From Acidimicrobiaceae bacterium (lineage in GTDB: Bacteria > Actinomycetota > Acidimicrobiia > Acidimicrobiales > Ilumatobacteraceae): a stretch of DNA of 64,000 nucleotides. The position numbers and the translations under genes were made by a program. The notes below the pieces were generated by a model. It had not been told where the DNA came from. It did no database searches and saw only the letters and a program-made list of their open reading frames with translations. The DNA is taken from the NCBI GenBank assembly GCA_947446815.1, contig CANFGT010000002.1:186001-250000 (forward strand), read 5' to 3'. This document shows, one piece after another, positions 1-8,677 of the stretch (its first letter is position 1; each line of letters starts with the position of its first letter).

Positions 1-566
1 CGCCATCCACCAATGATGCACTGACAACATCGACTGATATTCACGCGACTATTGCCGAAATATTTGGTGCGCCCATTAAGCACTCCGCACATGGCAAATC
101 ACTAGTGCCGGTTCTTGCAAATGAACAAACGCAAGTTCGTGATTGGTTGTTGACCGGCGTGTGGGGTAGAGAAGTGCAGATCGTGACGAATGAGTGGCGC
201 TATACACGCGGTCCATCAGGTGCGAACACTCCACACTCCATGTGGTCAAACCGTTGGAGCACAATGCCGATTGCTGCAATGCCCGATTTCAAGATGCCAA
301 TGCCTGATGATCGTGCGGTTCTTGATTACATGCCTGGCAGCACTATTCCCGTTATTCGTCAGCCTTTCCGAGAAGGGGACTTGTTGCCGTTCTGGGCGTA
401 CGCCAAGCAATACGAGACCATCATGTTCAACCGCGCGGAAGACCCCGATGAAACGGTAAATCGCATTGATGATGCGATTGCAAAGGACGCTGAAGAACTG
501 TTGCGAGTTGCATTGACAGAAATTGATGCACCAAGCGAACAGTTCGAACGATTGGCGTTGAGCTAA
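1..566 (+). CDS. Sulfatase family protein, 3' end (5' end outside window)
   Basis: The reading frame is open from base 3 to the TAA at 564-566, so only the last ~187 residues are visible. The first visible stretch carries the motif TDIHATIAEIFG followed by GKSLVPVL. This is the usual 'D-I-x-x-T-x-x-x-x-x-G ... G-x-S-L-x-P-x-L' end of the alkaline-phosphatase-fold domain of sulfatases. The remainder is a C-terminal extension without motifs I recognise. The catalytic Cys/Ser and metal ligands lie upstream of the window, so activity cannot be judged. Two further sulfatases lie at 42913 and 58202. The stop overlaps the convergent DUF5522 gene by 4 bases. Confidence 0.75.
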   Translation, partial: PSTNDALTTSTDIHATIAEIFGAPIKHSAHGKSLVPVLANEQTQVRDWLLTGVWGREVQIVTNEWRYTRGPSGANTPHSMWSNRWSTMPIAAMPDFKMPMPDDRAVLDYMPGSTIPVIRQPFREGDLLPFWAYAKQYETIMFNRAEDPDETVNRIDDAIAKDAEELLRVALTEIDAPSEQFERLALS

Positions 567-745
567 TTCCTTGAGGTTTGTTCGCCACGGTCATATGGAC
601 AATGGCGACAAATATTGCCGCAGCAATAACCACGTTTTTGTAAATACAACTCGGTCATGACCATGAGACCCGTATCGGGGTCTGTGTAGAAATCACGTCC
701 TGCCGCAACAGCTGTTGCATGAGCTTGTTCGGCAGCGGGCGACAT
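563..745 (-). CDS. DUF5522 small Cys-rich protein
   Basis: A 60-residue protein. Its second half has the family signature: Y-T-D-P-x-T-G-L-M-V-x-T followed by RGYCCGNICRHCPY. DUF5522 proteins are small and uncharacterised. The clustered Cys/His residues (C-C-x3-C-x2-C with His) suggest metal or cofactor binding, which is inference. It is preceded on the same strand by the large secreted-protein gene 28 bases away and overlaps the convergent sulfatase stop by 4 bases. The length fits the family, so it appears intact. Confidence 0.8.
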   Translation of the reverse strand: MSPAAEQAHATAVAAGRDFYTDPDTGLMVMTELYLQKRGYCCGNICRHCPYDRGEQTSRN

Positions 746-772
746 GCACCCATTGTGCCGTGCGCAAGCTCG

Positions 773-3376
773 TTACGACACTTTGATTTTGACGGATTTC
801 AAAGTCGTTGTCACGGTGTACTTACCGTTCTTTTTTGTCTTGACATCCTGTTGCAGACGCAAAGTACAGGTCTTGGCCTTGCTTCCTGTTGCGAGATTCT
901 TTCCACGGATGGAACATCCTCCAGAAACTGTCCAGTGAAGAATCGTGTTCTTTGGTGCTTTGATGATGGAGTTCAATGGGACTAAACGCTGACGCGGGTA
1001 CAACTTTGTCGTCACCGTGGGAGCAGGAGTTGAGACAGTTGCCTGTGCAAAACCACAATTCACTCCCTTAACACGCACGCAGATCACTCGCGAAGCGATA
1101 GCGCCTTGACCGCGAATGCGGTACTTCGTAGACATTGACGGGCAGAATCGAACCGTCGCAGTTCCATTCGCACTCGTCGAAACGGATGGCGTCATCGAAC
1201 AACCAGATTTATGAACTCCTTGTGCGCTAACGCCCCCTGAGCGCACAGAAGTTGCGGACACACTTCCACAAATACTGGAAATGGTCGCTGTGCTATTCAC
1301 GAGACCTCCGGTTTCCATATCCGAGCACACGTTCTCCACTGAGCCAACAAATCCGGCTACCGGGGCACTTGATTCATCTTGTACCGAGAAGGTGATGGAT
1401 GCTTGGCCAGCGGAGTCAGTGACAATGTCCAATGCTGGTGTAGACGGATCGACATCAGTTGCTGGCAGCTGCACAGTCGCCATGAACGGCATTGAAACTG
1501 TGTCATCAATTGATGTGAAGTTGTAATTCACCGTTTGGTTGATGTCGCCATCGTCATAAACGATTGATGCGTCTTTTACAGAAGAGCGAGAGTTTGGGAT
1601 AAATGACCTGAACGAGACGGTTCCATCACTACCCGTGATGTAGGAAGGAGCTGTGGCGTAGCAGTACACGCATCCCACTTGACCAAAATATCCTCGCAGG
1701 TCTCGAGGCTGGGAACCCCAAGTGGATGTCCCTGTAGCGCTCGTGCGGTATGCGTAGGCGAGGAAGATATTGCGCAAGACGACTTTTGCATTCGGCACGG
1801 GTGTGCCATCAGGTAGAGCGACCCGCACAATGCGAGTAGCAATCGTTGGAGCATCCGGCACTCGCACAACGACATCACCAGATGGTCCAACAATTGCCGT
1901 AACAGCAGCAGCTTGCAATGATGCTCCCGATGCAAGTTGCGTTGTCCCAGCAGTCGCAGACAATGTGAAGGTAACTGGCCCTGTGGCCAATGTGGCACGC
2001 GCGGTTCCGGCGGCATCGCTTGTCAACGTGCTCGACGTGCTGCTCCCCAGTGTCCCCGGAACATCGGGTGCAGTCCAACGGATAGAGACATTGGGAATGA
2101 CTTCGCCTGATTCGGTCAGCACCTTGATGGGGGCCAGTGTGCGTGTCGAGCGGTTTCCAGACTCCACCGACATTGGGATGTAGTTGGGACTATCGGTTGA
2201 TCCATTAATCGCAGAGACAAAATTGAATTGAGACGATGTGGAGTTAGTAAATGCGGAGACGGGAGAAAGCGAGCCAGCTGTGTTAGTTACGCAACCATTG
2301 CACGAGAAGATCCAGCCATCAACTGAAACAATTCCTGTGGGTAGCACGAAGAACAACTTGCTCATGGAATTCGACTGCGAATAAAACATTGAGAGTGGCT
2401 TGTCGACAACTGCCACTGCTTTGACGCGGTAATCAGCACCTTGCAATGAACCGCAGAGCAATGTTCCGGACGCATAAAAGCACAATCCAGACATGTAACT
2501 GGCTTGCAAATAGACCGCTTCAGAAGTAGTGACCCCTTCAACGATTCGTTCGTCTCGGTACACACCATTTTCATATACGGCACACGCAGACTCATTGCCT
2601 GCTACACAGAATTGCAAAGTACTCCCACCACTTGATTCATTTGATACCGCGATATCACGAACGCCGTTGTACCGCGACGTAAACCAGTTGACTGTGTTGG
2701 AGAAGGTTCCGCACGACACGGTTCCAGCAATAGTGCGTATGCAGATGACTGAGTAAGCGGCTGAGTACCGATCCCAGGACCCGCCGAGAACCACCTCTGC
2801 TACGCCACTTGCTTTCAGTGTGATCCAATCAGTGGAGTATCCAATACCGTTTTGATTACCGCTGCCTGACAGACCAAATCCCACGCACTTCACTGCGCCA
2901 GAAACAACCACGCATGTATGAGAATTTGCAGTGGCGACATCTGTTACTCCCACCATGGGAGAACCATGATCGAGGGCAACAACTGGTGTCGTGAGCGAAT
3001 CTGTAGTGGATCCATCACCTAATTGTCCGCCTGCGTTAGAACCCCAACAATTGAGGGCCGTAGCAACAATTGCGCAGCCACCTAAATCGGCGTATCCGTT
3101 GGGACCCCATTGTCCGTATGTGTCGACCTTGGTAGCTGTTGCAATATTGCTCAACAGCCCAGATTGAGGTGCATACGCTGGAGTATTAGTGCGGGTGGAT
3201 GGGCAATATGAACCAACACATCCAGGCGGCACACCCTCGATTTCGATGGACGAAATTTTGTAAAGAGCGTCAGTTCCAGCTGCGTGTACTGGACTGGTCA
3301 TTCCTATCGATGGCGCTACTGCGAGAAAACCGCAGAGACCGAGGGACAAAACGATGCGCATGAAAACAGACTTCAT
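773..3376 (-). CDS. Large secreted protein with an RCC1-like repeat and Ig-like domains
   Basis: 867 residues with a clear signal peptide at 1-33 (basic start, hydrophobic core, cut near V-H-A-A), so it is exported. Residues about 100-137 match an RCC1-type repeat (C-A-I-V ... L-N-C-W-G-S-N-x-x-G-Q-L-G-D-G-S-T). Further C-x-V and G-x-V-x-C strands follow and could form a beta-propeller. Around 420-490 and 640-700 are stretches like bacterial Ig-like (Big_1) domains, with S-D-A-A-G-T-A-R-A-T-L and T-D-S-A-G-Q-A-S-I-T-F. Cysteines are frequent, consistent with disulfides outside the membrane. There is no cell-wall anchor motif. Function is unknown. Adhesion or surface display is only a guess from the domain types. 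Confidence 0.75.
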   Translation of the reverse strand: MKSVFMRIVLSLGLCGFLAVAPSIGMTSPVHAAGTDALYKISSIEIEGVPPGCVGSYCPSTRTNTPAYAPQSGLLSNIATATKVDTYGQWGPNGYADLGGCAIVATALNCWGSNAGGQLGDGSTTDSLTTPVVALDHGSPMVGVTDVATANSHTCVVVSGAVKCVGFGLSGSGNQNGIGYSTDWITLKASGVAEVVLGGSWDRYSAAYSVICIRTIAGTVSCGTFSNTVNWFTSRYNGVRDIAVSNESSGGSTLQFCVAGNESACAVYENGVYRDERIVEGVTTSEAVYLQASYMSGLCFYASGTLLCGSLQGADYRVKAVAVVDKPLSMFYSQSNSMSKLFFVLPTGIVSVDGWIFSCNGCVTNTAGSLSPVSAFTNSTSSQFNFVSAINGSTDSPNYIPMSVESGNRSTRTLAPIKVLTESGEVIPNVSIRWTAPDVPGTLGSSTSSTLTSDAAGTARATLATGPVTFTLSATAGTTQLASGASLQAAAVTAIVGPSGDVVVRVPDAPTIATRIVRVALPDGTPVPNAKVVLRNIFLAYAYRTSATGTSTWGSQPRDLRGYFGQVGCVYCYATAPSYITGSDGTVSFRSFIPNSRSSVKDASIVYDDGDINQTVNYNFTSIDDTVSMPFMATVQLPATDVDPSTPALDIVTDSAGQASITFSVQDESSAPVAGFVGSVENVCSDMETGGLVNSTATISSICGSVSATSVRSGGVSAQGVHKSGCSMTPSVSTSANGTATVRFCPSMSTKYRIRGQGAIASRVICVRVKGVNCGFAQATVSTPAPTVTTKLYPRQRLVPLNSIIKAPKNTILHWTVSGGCSIRGKNLATGSKAKTCTLRLQQDVKTKKNGKYTVTTTLKSVKIKVS

Positions 3377-3447
3377 ATCTGAACCATAACAATGGCGGGA
3401 ATCAATTGATACTGATTACCGCAAACCCCACCTATATATAGGCCAAA

Positions 3448-4287
3448 TCAACGGAACTCATTTGGAGAAATAACTCCGTCGCCATTTGTATCAGTGCCGG
3501 GAAGCAGCGATTGGTTCGGCTCCAGTGACATCCAGGTTGCAGTGTCAATGGTGCCACTCTTCATCAACGCGTGTTCTTTCTGGAACTTGTACACCGCGAG
3601 TGCCATTGCGGGGCCGTAGTAACCATCAACACTGGTGTTGTAACCGGCTTTACGAAGTCGCGATTGCATGAGCTGTACAGCAAGACCATGGTCACACTTC
3701 TCAACGGGTAGCTCACTTGCTGCGTAGTAACCCGTGCATTTTTCACCAAGCGATGCAGTGATTGAAGAAAGGTCAGGGGTGCAGCCGGTCTCTGCAACAT
3801 ATTTCAATGTTTTGTTTGCAGGCCAGATAATGCAAGCGACATCTTGTGGCGGTAGGTCTTTCAAGGTAGCCGCACCAACATTGGGGATGTAGCAACTCAT
3901 ATTGAAGCGCGTTAGTGGAAGTACACGTTGACACGTTGTGGTGTTGATCCACTTCGCACTCTCAAGGTGGAAGAGGCGTGTTTGTGTGCAACCTTCTTGC
4001 GGACAATTCCACCGATCCCTCTCCGTGTCGCCGAAAGCCCACGTTGCCGTGCACTTTTCAAGATGCAACTTCTCGCCATAGTTGGCACCAATTGATTTGT
4101 TATCGCAAACAATTTCCTTCTCTCCAGAAGCAGGGTTCAGAAGAGAAGGAAGCGTTGTTGTCGTTGCAGCTGGAAGAGACGTTGTTGTCGAGACAACTGC
4201 AACTGTTGTTGATGCTGAGTCAGCCGACTTCGTTCCGCATGCAGCGACACCGAAGAGCAGGGGCAGAAGCAGGATGGCCTTTTTCAC
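3448..4287 (-). CDS. Lipoprotein with peptidoglycan-binding domain and C-terminal EF-hand-like loop
   Basis: 279 residues. The start shows a lipoprotein signal peptide with lipobox G-V-A-A-C, Cys17 being the predicted lipidated residue. A Ser/Thr-rich linker follows. Residues about 205-245 match a PG_binding_1 domain (L-A-V-Q-L-M-Q-S-R-L-R-K-A-G-Y ... V-D-G-Y-Y-G-P-x-x-x-x-A-V-Y-K-F-Q). The last residues contain DTNGDGVISPNEF, a canonical calcium-binding EF-hand/dockerin-like loop. The middle region has several Cys and no recognised domain. It is likely tethered to the membrane and bound to peptidoglycan. It follows the large secreted-protein gene's upstream region on the same strand but is probably a separate unit. 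Confidence 0.75.
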   Translation of the reverse strand: MKKAILLLPLLFGVAACGTKSADSASTTVAVVSTTTSLPAATTTTLPSLLNPASGEKEIVCDNKSIGANYGEKLHLEKCTATWAFGDTERDRWNCPQEGCTQTRLFHLESAKWINTTTCQRVLPLTRFNMSCYIPNVGAATLKDLPPQDVACIIWPANKTLKYVAETGCTPDLSSITASLGEKCTGYYAASELPVEKCDHGLAVQLMQSRLRKAGYNTSVDGYYGPAMALAVYKFQKEHALMKSGTIDTATWMSLEPNQSLLPGTDTNGDGVISPNEFR

Positions 4288-4316
4288 GTCACCATTCTGC
4301 CAACTCCTAGGGCTTT

Positions 4317-4763
4317 CTAGTCGTGGCGTTGGCGATTATGAATTTCGAGAGCTGCTCGTGCGGTCACCCAGACGGTGATTGCTTCAACAAAGAGTGATGC
4401 AAGACCTAACGGCTCGCCCCAGTTACCAATGTCCTCTGTTGCATTGGGCATACCAACGGTTCGGTTGACGACGAATCCGATGAGAACTGCAAGGGACAAC
4501 GCTGCACTTGCATACATTGCATTTTTTGATACGCGAGTTGCAACAATTTCTGCAAGCACGAGTGATGCTGCAATCACGAGCACATAACCGATACCGAGGT
4601 AACGGGTCTCTTCCCATTTGCCGGGAAGGTCGAGAAGGTGGATCAGTGCAATTCCAAGAAGTCCGAGAATTGTTGCTCCGCGACGAACTGAGAATTCTGG
4701 TTGGAAAGTTGATTGGGCGATGGGGGAGTCATGAGTCATTGTCATGACGTGGACGATACGCAT
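4317..4763 (-). CDS. Four-helix membrane protein of unknown function
   Basis: About 148 residues. Four hydrophobic segments are visible: TILGLLGIALIHLLDL, a second around G-Y-V-L-V-I-A-A-S-L-V-L-A-E, a third around A-A-L-S-L-A-V-L-I-G-F-V-V, and a fourth near the C-terminus. I do not recognise a family. The ATG at 4763 has an AGG seven bases upstream. ATGs at 4745 and 4739 and a GTG at 4769 are alternatives. It stands alone between the lipoprotein and phospholipase genes, with about 30 and 55 bases on either side. Confidence 0.6.
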   Translation of the reverse strand: MRIVHVMTMTHDSPIAQSTFQPEFSVRRGATILGLLGIALIHLLDLPGKWEETRYLGIGYVLVIAASLVLAEIVATRVSKNAMYASAALSLAVLIGFVVNRTVGMPNATEDIGNWGEPLGLASLFVEAITVWVTARAALEIHNRQRHD

Positions 4764-4818
4764 GAGCACACCTGAGAATTAGACAGTTGTACGTTTCTTG
4801 GAAAAGTGAGACAAGTCT

Positions 4819-5640
4819 TTACTTAGGGTGTGACAGAAAACTGCGACCTTGACGCAAACCTTGTTCTGCAGCTGCACCACGAATACGAGGATCAAGTGAA
4901 TTCAAACCCATTGCTTCCTTCGCGGTGTCATCCGTCGTGATGTATTGAACGTTGCTTCCCGCTGCGCGAAGTTCTTCCACCTCGGCTTCAACTGCTGGTG
5001 ATGCATCGCCAGAGAGCGGCGCCAGAACCCACACATTGTCGTATCCCATTGCAAGAGATGCGTTTGCTGCGTTGCGAAATCCACCGTCGTAATACATGTG
5101 ACCCTTGATGGGCACACATGGCCAGATACCTGCAACGGCGCAACTACTTGCGACTGCTTCGATGAGACCCACACCGTCTTCTTTTGACCACGTGCGGAAT
5201 TCTCCCGACTGTGCATCAATCGTGGTGACGATGAGATTTCTCTCGGGCCATTCATCAGTTTTCACTCGGCCTTCAATGACAGCGCGACGGGTGGGCCAAT
5301 CAATGAATGAATTATTGAGTGCAATCTTTCCGATCTCCTGACGTTGGGCATCGGTGTGAGTTCCACCGCGCCGCATGTGGCTGTACACCTGAGTCATCAC
5401 CTCAACATCAATGCGCGGAGAAATCTCGTTGTCATCTGGTTGCTGTTGACGAGCAAATAGATCTGCGAGGTCATTGCCCTGGGACAGTTGAGTCCCGACG
5501 ACGGAACCTGCAGATGTGCCAACAATGAGGTCAGCATCGCAGATGATGTCAAGGCCTTGTTCCCGAAGACCAAGAAGGACTCCAATTTCCCAGGCGATAC
5601 CAGTGAGGCCGCCTCCGGCAAGAACTACAGCAGTTGTCAT
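4819..5640 (-). CDS. Patatin-like phospholipase
   Basis: 273 residues. The patatin fold is shown by the oxyanion-hole motif G-G-G-L-T-G near residue 9, the nucleophile elbow G-T-S-A-G with Ser43, and the second catalytic dyad residue in D-G-G (Y-Y-D-G-G-F-R-N). These make a Ser-Asp lipid acyl hydrolase likely. There is no signal peptide or membrane segment, so it is probably cytosolic or membrane-associated. The substrate is unknown. The next gene upstream on this strand (DUF3500, ending at 5712) is about 70 bases away, so cotranscription is possible. Confidence 0.85.
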   Translation of the reverse strand: MTTAVVLAGGGLTGIAWEIGVLLGLREQGLDIICDADLIVGTSAGSVVGTQLSQGNDLADLFARQQQPDDNEISPRIDVEVMTQVYSHMRRGGTHTDAQRQEIGKIALNNSFIDWPTRRAVIEGRVKTDEWPERNLIVTTIDAQSGEFRTWSKEDGVGLIEAVASSCAVAGIWPCVPIKGHMYYDGGFRNAANASLAMGYDNVWVLAPLSGDASPAVEAEVEELRAAGSNVQYITTDDTAKEAMGLNSLDPRIRGAAAEQGLRQGRSFLSHPK

Positions 5641-5711
5641 GCAGATGTTCTAGTGGAAAATTGTTGATGTGGAATCAACATTCGCAGAATTGTTCCGTAG
5701 AGATCGTGAGA

Positions 5712-6818
5712 CTAGTGGGAAAACCGGTGGTGTGAAGAGAGAGCGTCGGTTCCAAAGTCATTGACGGGATCACGCCACACCGTATGCACATGGTTTCCAT
5801 CGCGAGTCGTGTTGTCGTATTCAGCCAGTAATCGCGGGCCTTGAATGCGGTAGTAGTGGGGCATTCCCAAATGTGTTGCTCCAGCCCATGCAAAATGCAT
5901 CGCATCAAAATTTTCCTTGACGTTACGACTTGCAGAATCCGCGATGTCGTCGTGGACCCTGCCAACGTACGTCGACAACAATGAATTCAATATTTCACGC
6001 TGAGCTTCGGTCATCGCAAGTGCAGCAAGACCTTTCGGTCGAGTGGTGTAAGAGACAGCCTCAAGATGTTCTGGCAATAATCCGATTTTCTCTTCTTCAA
6101 TTGTCTGGAACTTTTCCACCACTTCTTGCAGTTCGCCCGTGAATTGATTACGCCACACAAGAGCTAGAGGCAAAGGCCCATCACCATCAGACAATTGGGA
6201 TCGGTTTGCTCCGACTAAATCGGTTGGAGGAACAGGGGAGACGATCGCAATGTCTCGCTGTTCATGACTGAAAGAATTCAACAGCTCTCTTGCAAGATCT
6301 TCACAGGCCCCGAGTGGTCTCAATAGTTGCCCGCCGAGTAGCGGTGATGATGCGGGGTCTGCACCGAGAAAACATGGCGTCGCCGATACGACTTCATCGT
6401 TTCGAATAGTGAAGTGAAGTGAAATATGGTGACCGCCAAGTCGCCATCCCCAAATATCTGTTCCAGGCTCCCCAAATATTCGAAGGAAATATCGTTGTGG
6501 GTCACGACCACGAGGGAAATTCCACAACGAACCCCAACCCTCTAACTGATCAAGCACATTCTCTAGTCCCATGATGGTGGAGGCGGTGACGTATGCGGGT
6601 CGCGAGAGTGCAGCATCGATGAGACGCATGACAAGACGTGTTTGCTCTGGCGTAAGTGTGTGGAGCGTGAGGCCCCCATGGTCAGTTGGGGTATAAAACC
6701 ATCGCGTCCGTTCTTCCTCGGAGGGGAAACGCCACTGCGCCAATGCCTTTTGTTCAACTGTCAAGGTTGAAAGCAACGTCTGCGCAATGTCGGTCATTGC
6801 CCGTGCGGTAGAACTCAT
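5712..6818 (-). CDS. DUF3500 family protein
   Basis: 368 residues, full-length for the family. The family pattern is visible: F-P-x-x-x-E-R-x-R-W-F-Y-T-P near residue 32, G-L-T-L-H-x-L-T-P-E-Q, then W-G-W-R-L-G-G-H-H-I-S-L-H-F around 125-140. The His-rich motif suggests a metal site, but the family has no established reaction. The start overlaps the stop of the upstream FAD monooxygenase by 4 bases (6815-6818), so the two are translationally coupled and probably work on the same compound. It lacks a recognisable Sec or Tat signal. Confidence 0.75.
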   Translation of the reverse strand: MSSTARAMTDIAQTLLSTLTVEQKALAQWRFPSEEERTRWFYTPTDHGGLTLHTLTPEQTRLVMRLIDAALSRPAYVTASTIMGLENVLDQLEGWGSLWNFPRGRDPQRYFLRIFGEPGTDIWGWRLGGHHISLHFTIRNDEVVSATPCFLGADPASSPLLGGQLLRPLGACEDLARELLNSFSHEQRDIAIVSPVPPTDLVGANRSQLSDGDGPLPLALVWRNQFTGELQEVVEKFQTIEEEKIGLLPEHLEAVSYTTRPKGLAALAMTEAQREILNSLLSTYVGRVHDDIADSASRNVKENFDAMHFAWAGATHLGMPHYYRIQGPRLLAEYDNTTRDGNHVHTVWRDPVNDFGTDALSSHHRFSH

Positions 6819-7990
6819 GCGCCTGGTGCTTTCAATCCGAATATGAGGTCACGGTCTCCGGGGACCCATGTGCCATCAAATTGTGACCGTCTTCCAATGT
6901 CCTCAGTTCGTTGAATGAGTTGGTGACCAACTGCGGACTGAGTCTGGTTGTATTTTTCCAGCGCCTCGCACACTGTTGAAGTGGAAGCCAGTGCATCTCC
7001 CAGTGCCCATGCGTCATCTGCTGCTTTTGCAGTTCCGGCTGCTGCGTGCGGGCGAGCCAAATTGGCGGAATCTCCAAGAAGACAGGTGTAACCAAAATTC
7101 ATCGATGGAATGGCTAAGTCGAAGACAACCTGCAGAAAGGGGTCTGTGGTTTTGCTGACAATTTCAGAAATTGCTTTTGGAAGACGGGCAACAGCGTGTG
7201 CCTTCATCTCCGCCACGTGATGCGCTGCAACTGCACCCGGCGGAATGGAAACATCACGTTGCTCACCATTGATATCGGTCAGGAGGTCTTCCATATCTCC
7301 ACCGCTTGCATAGTTGCGATACCAAACAAAGTTGATCAGACGTTTTCCAGGGGCAACTTCTCCGTCGAATCCGGGAATCGGGTACACGAGAATATGGCTA
7401 TTTGCATACACGTGGTACGTGAGCGAATCACCGAGAATCTCACGAGCCTCAGATGAGATTTCATTTTCTGGGACCATTCCGCGCCAAGCGACGTAACCCG
7501 AGTAGCGCGGTTTTGAACCAGGGATAAGAGATGCCCGCGCCATTGAATTCACTCCATCTGCAAAAACGACTAAGTCACTTTCAACAGAGTTTCCATTTGC
7601 GAAAGAAACTGAAACAGGAGAGACATTGACATCGGACCATTCAGCCATCTCATGGCCAAGGTGGTAATTGTCTTTGCTCATGCACGACAAAAGTTTGCGG
7701 TACACGGTGTTCCAACTGCTGAAACGATATTCGTGATTTGTTTCGTGAAGAGTTGAATTGTCTCGCGCAAGGTACTTGATTGTCGACGTTGAGATTGAGA
7801 TGTCATCAATCTTCATTCTCGCAACATCTGTGAGGTATCGCGAGGTTTCAGGAAGAAGTCCAATGCCTGCCCCGCGTTGCATTAATTCATGCGGAGAACG
7901 TTCATAAATGTTGACATCATGACCCAGGTTGCGGAGGACCAATGCGGCTGTGAGTCCGCCAATTGATCCTCCTACAACACTGATTCTCAT
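6815..7990 (-). CDS. FAD-dependent aromatic-ring-type monooxygenase
   Basis: 391 residues. The N-terminus has the Rossmann FAD motif G-G-S-I-G-G-L-T-A-A-L followed by the acidic strand end I-Y-E-R-S. The second FAD motif G-D-S-A-N-L-A-R-P-H-A-A-A-G lies near residue 300, with the usual A-x-x-D-A-x-x-L after it. This is the layout of group A flavoprotein monooxygenases (UbiH/PHBH/salicylate hydroxylase type), which hydroxylate aromatic or related substrates with NAD(P)H and O2. The substrate cannot be told from sequence. The 4-base overlap with the DUF3500 gene downstream links the two in one operon. Confidence 0.85.
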   Translation of the reverse strand: MRISVVGGSIGGLTAALVLRNLGHDVNIYERSPHELMQRGAGIGLLPETSRYLTDVARMKIDDISISTSTIKYLARDNSTLHETNHEYRFSSWNTVYRKLLSCMSKDNYHLGHEMAEWSDVNVSPVSVSFANGNSVESDLVVFADGVNSMARASLIPGSKPRYSGYVAWRGMVPENEISSEAREILGDSLTYHVYANSHILVYPIPGFDGEVAPGKRLINFVWYRNYASGGDMEDLLTDINGEQRDVSIPPGAVAAHHVAEMKAHAVARLPKAISEIVSKTTDPFLQVVFDLAIPSMNFGYTCLLGDSANLARPHAAAGTAKAADDAWALGDALASTSTVCEALEKYNQTQSAVGHQLIQRTEDIGRRSQFDGTWVPGDRDLIFGLKAPGA

Positions 7991-8004
7991 ACAACTATCT
8001 TGAA

Positions 8005-8529
8005 TTACGGCTGACCGAAAGTCGCAATCTTGTCAATTTTGCAGACAAAAAGAACTCGACGCTCGTCGATAGACGGATCACGCAAGCCGTAGGTGTCTCC
8101 ACCGTCGACAATGTACTTACGCCAAATCTTGTTGAGATGTTCTGTTACGAAGGTGCCTTCTTTTGCGTCATCTTCAGAAATCTCGCGTTCAACGGTCACC
8201 TTCATGCTCATCCAGTGGTACATGTTCTCTGGATTCATGATGAGGATGGTGATTTGCGGAGTCTTACGAATCCACTTTGTCTTGGTGCGCTGAGCTGCCA
8301 CATTGACGAGAACCTTGTCGCCGTCATAGTCGAACCACATCGGTGTGAGGTTTGGACGTCCGTCGCTTCCCATAACAGCCATGGTGCAAGCAAATGGCTT
8401 GTCGACGAGCATTTTGTAGTTCGGATCAAGGTCATTCAGTGAGTTGACCGAATCGTGGTCTCCGACAGCAAATTGTCCAGGCTGTAACCCGGATGCAACA
8501 TCGCGAAATTTCGCCACTCTGATAGCCAT
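8005..8529 (-). CDS. PPOX-fold (pyridoxamine 5'-phosphate oxidase-like) protein, probably F420- or flavin-binding
   Basis: About 174 residues from the ATG at 8529, preceded by a GGGGG seven bases upstream. An in-frame ATG at 8571 lacks such a site. The body fits the split-barrel class: M-G-S-D-G-R-P-N-L-T-P-M-W-F-D-Y-D-G-D and V-N-V-A-A-Q-R-T-K-T-K-W-I-R, typical of actinobacterial PPOX-class F420-dependent enzymes. The conserved T-K-x-x-x-I segment is where F420 relatives bind cofactor. It lies 14 bases downstream of the monooxygenase start and may belong to the same operon, where it would supply a redox step. The cofactor is not proven. Confidence 0.75.
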   Translation of the reverse strand: MAIRVAKFRDVASGLQPGQFAVGDHDSVNSLNDLDPNYKMLVDKPFACTMAVMGSDGRPNLTPMWFDYDGDKVLVNVAAQRTKTKWIRKTPQITILIMNPENMYHWMSMKVTVEREISEDDAKEGTFVTEHLNKIWRKYIVDGGDTYGLRDPSIDERRVLFVCKIDKIATFGQP

Positions 8530-8622
8530 AAATTTTCCCCCAGGAATAGCGCCGTAGTCGTACGGCTTCAAAAACTTATCACTGGTGCGTCAGTGCGAGA
8601 CAGGGGGCAACCCAAAGCGCTA

Positions 8623-8651
8623 TTGACCCACCATCAGCCAATTTGTATACA
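8623..8651 (+). promoter_or_regulatory. Sigma70-type promoter for the DUF3237 gene
   Basis: A -35 hexamer TTGACC (8623-8628) and a -10 hexamer TATACA (8646-8651) are separated by exactly 17 bases. The expected transcription start is near 8658, some 20 bases before the ATG at 8678. A GAAAGG ribosome-binding site sits seven bases before that ATG. This is one of the cleanest consensus promoters in the window and lies in the divergent gap. Confidence 0.65.
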
Positions 8652-8677
8652 GTCATATTTGAACGAAAGGCCGTCAT

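Noticed and set aside
3431-3442. Palindrome CCTATATATAGG upstream of the large secreted-protein gene
   Set aside because: It is short and AT-rich, with no paired -35 at a proper distance. It could be a regulator site, but nothing supports that.
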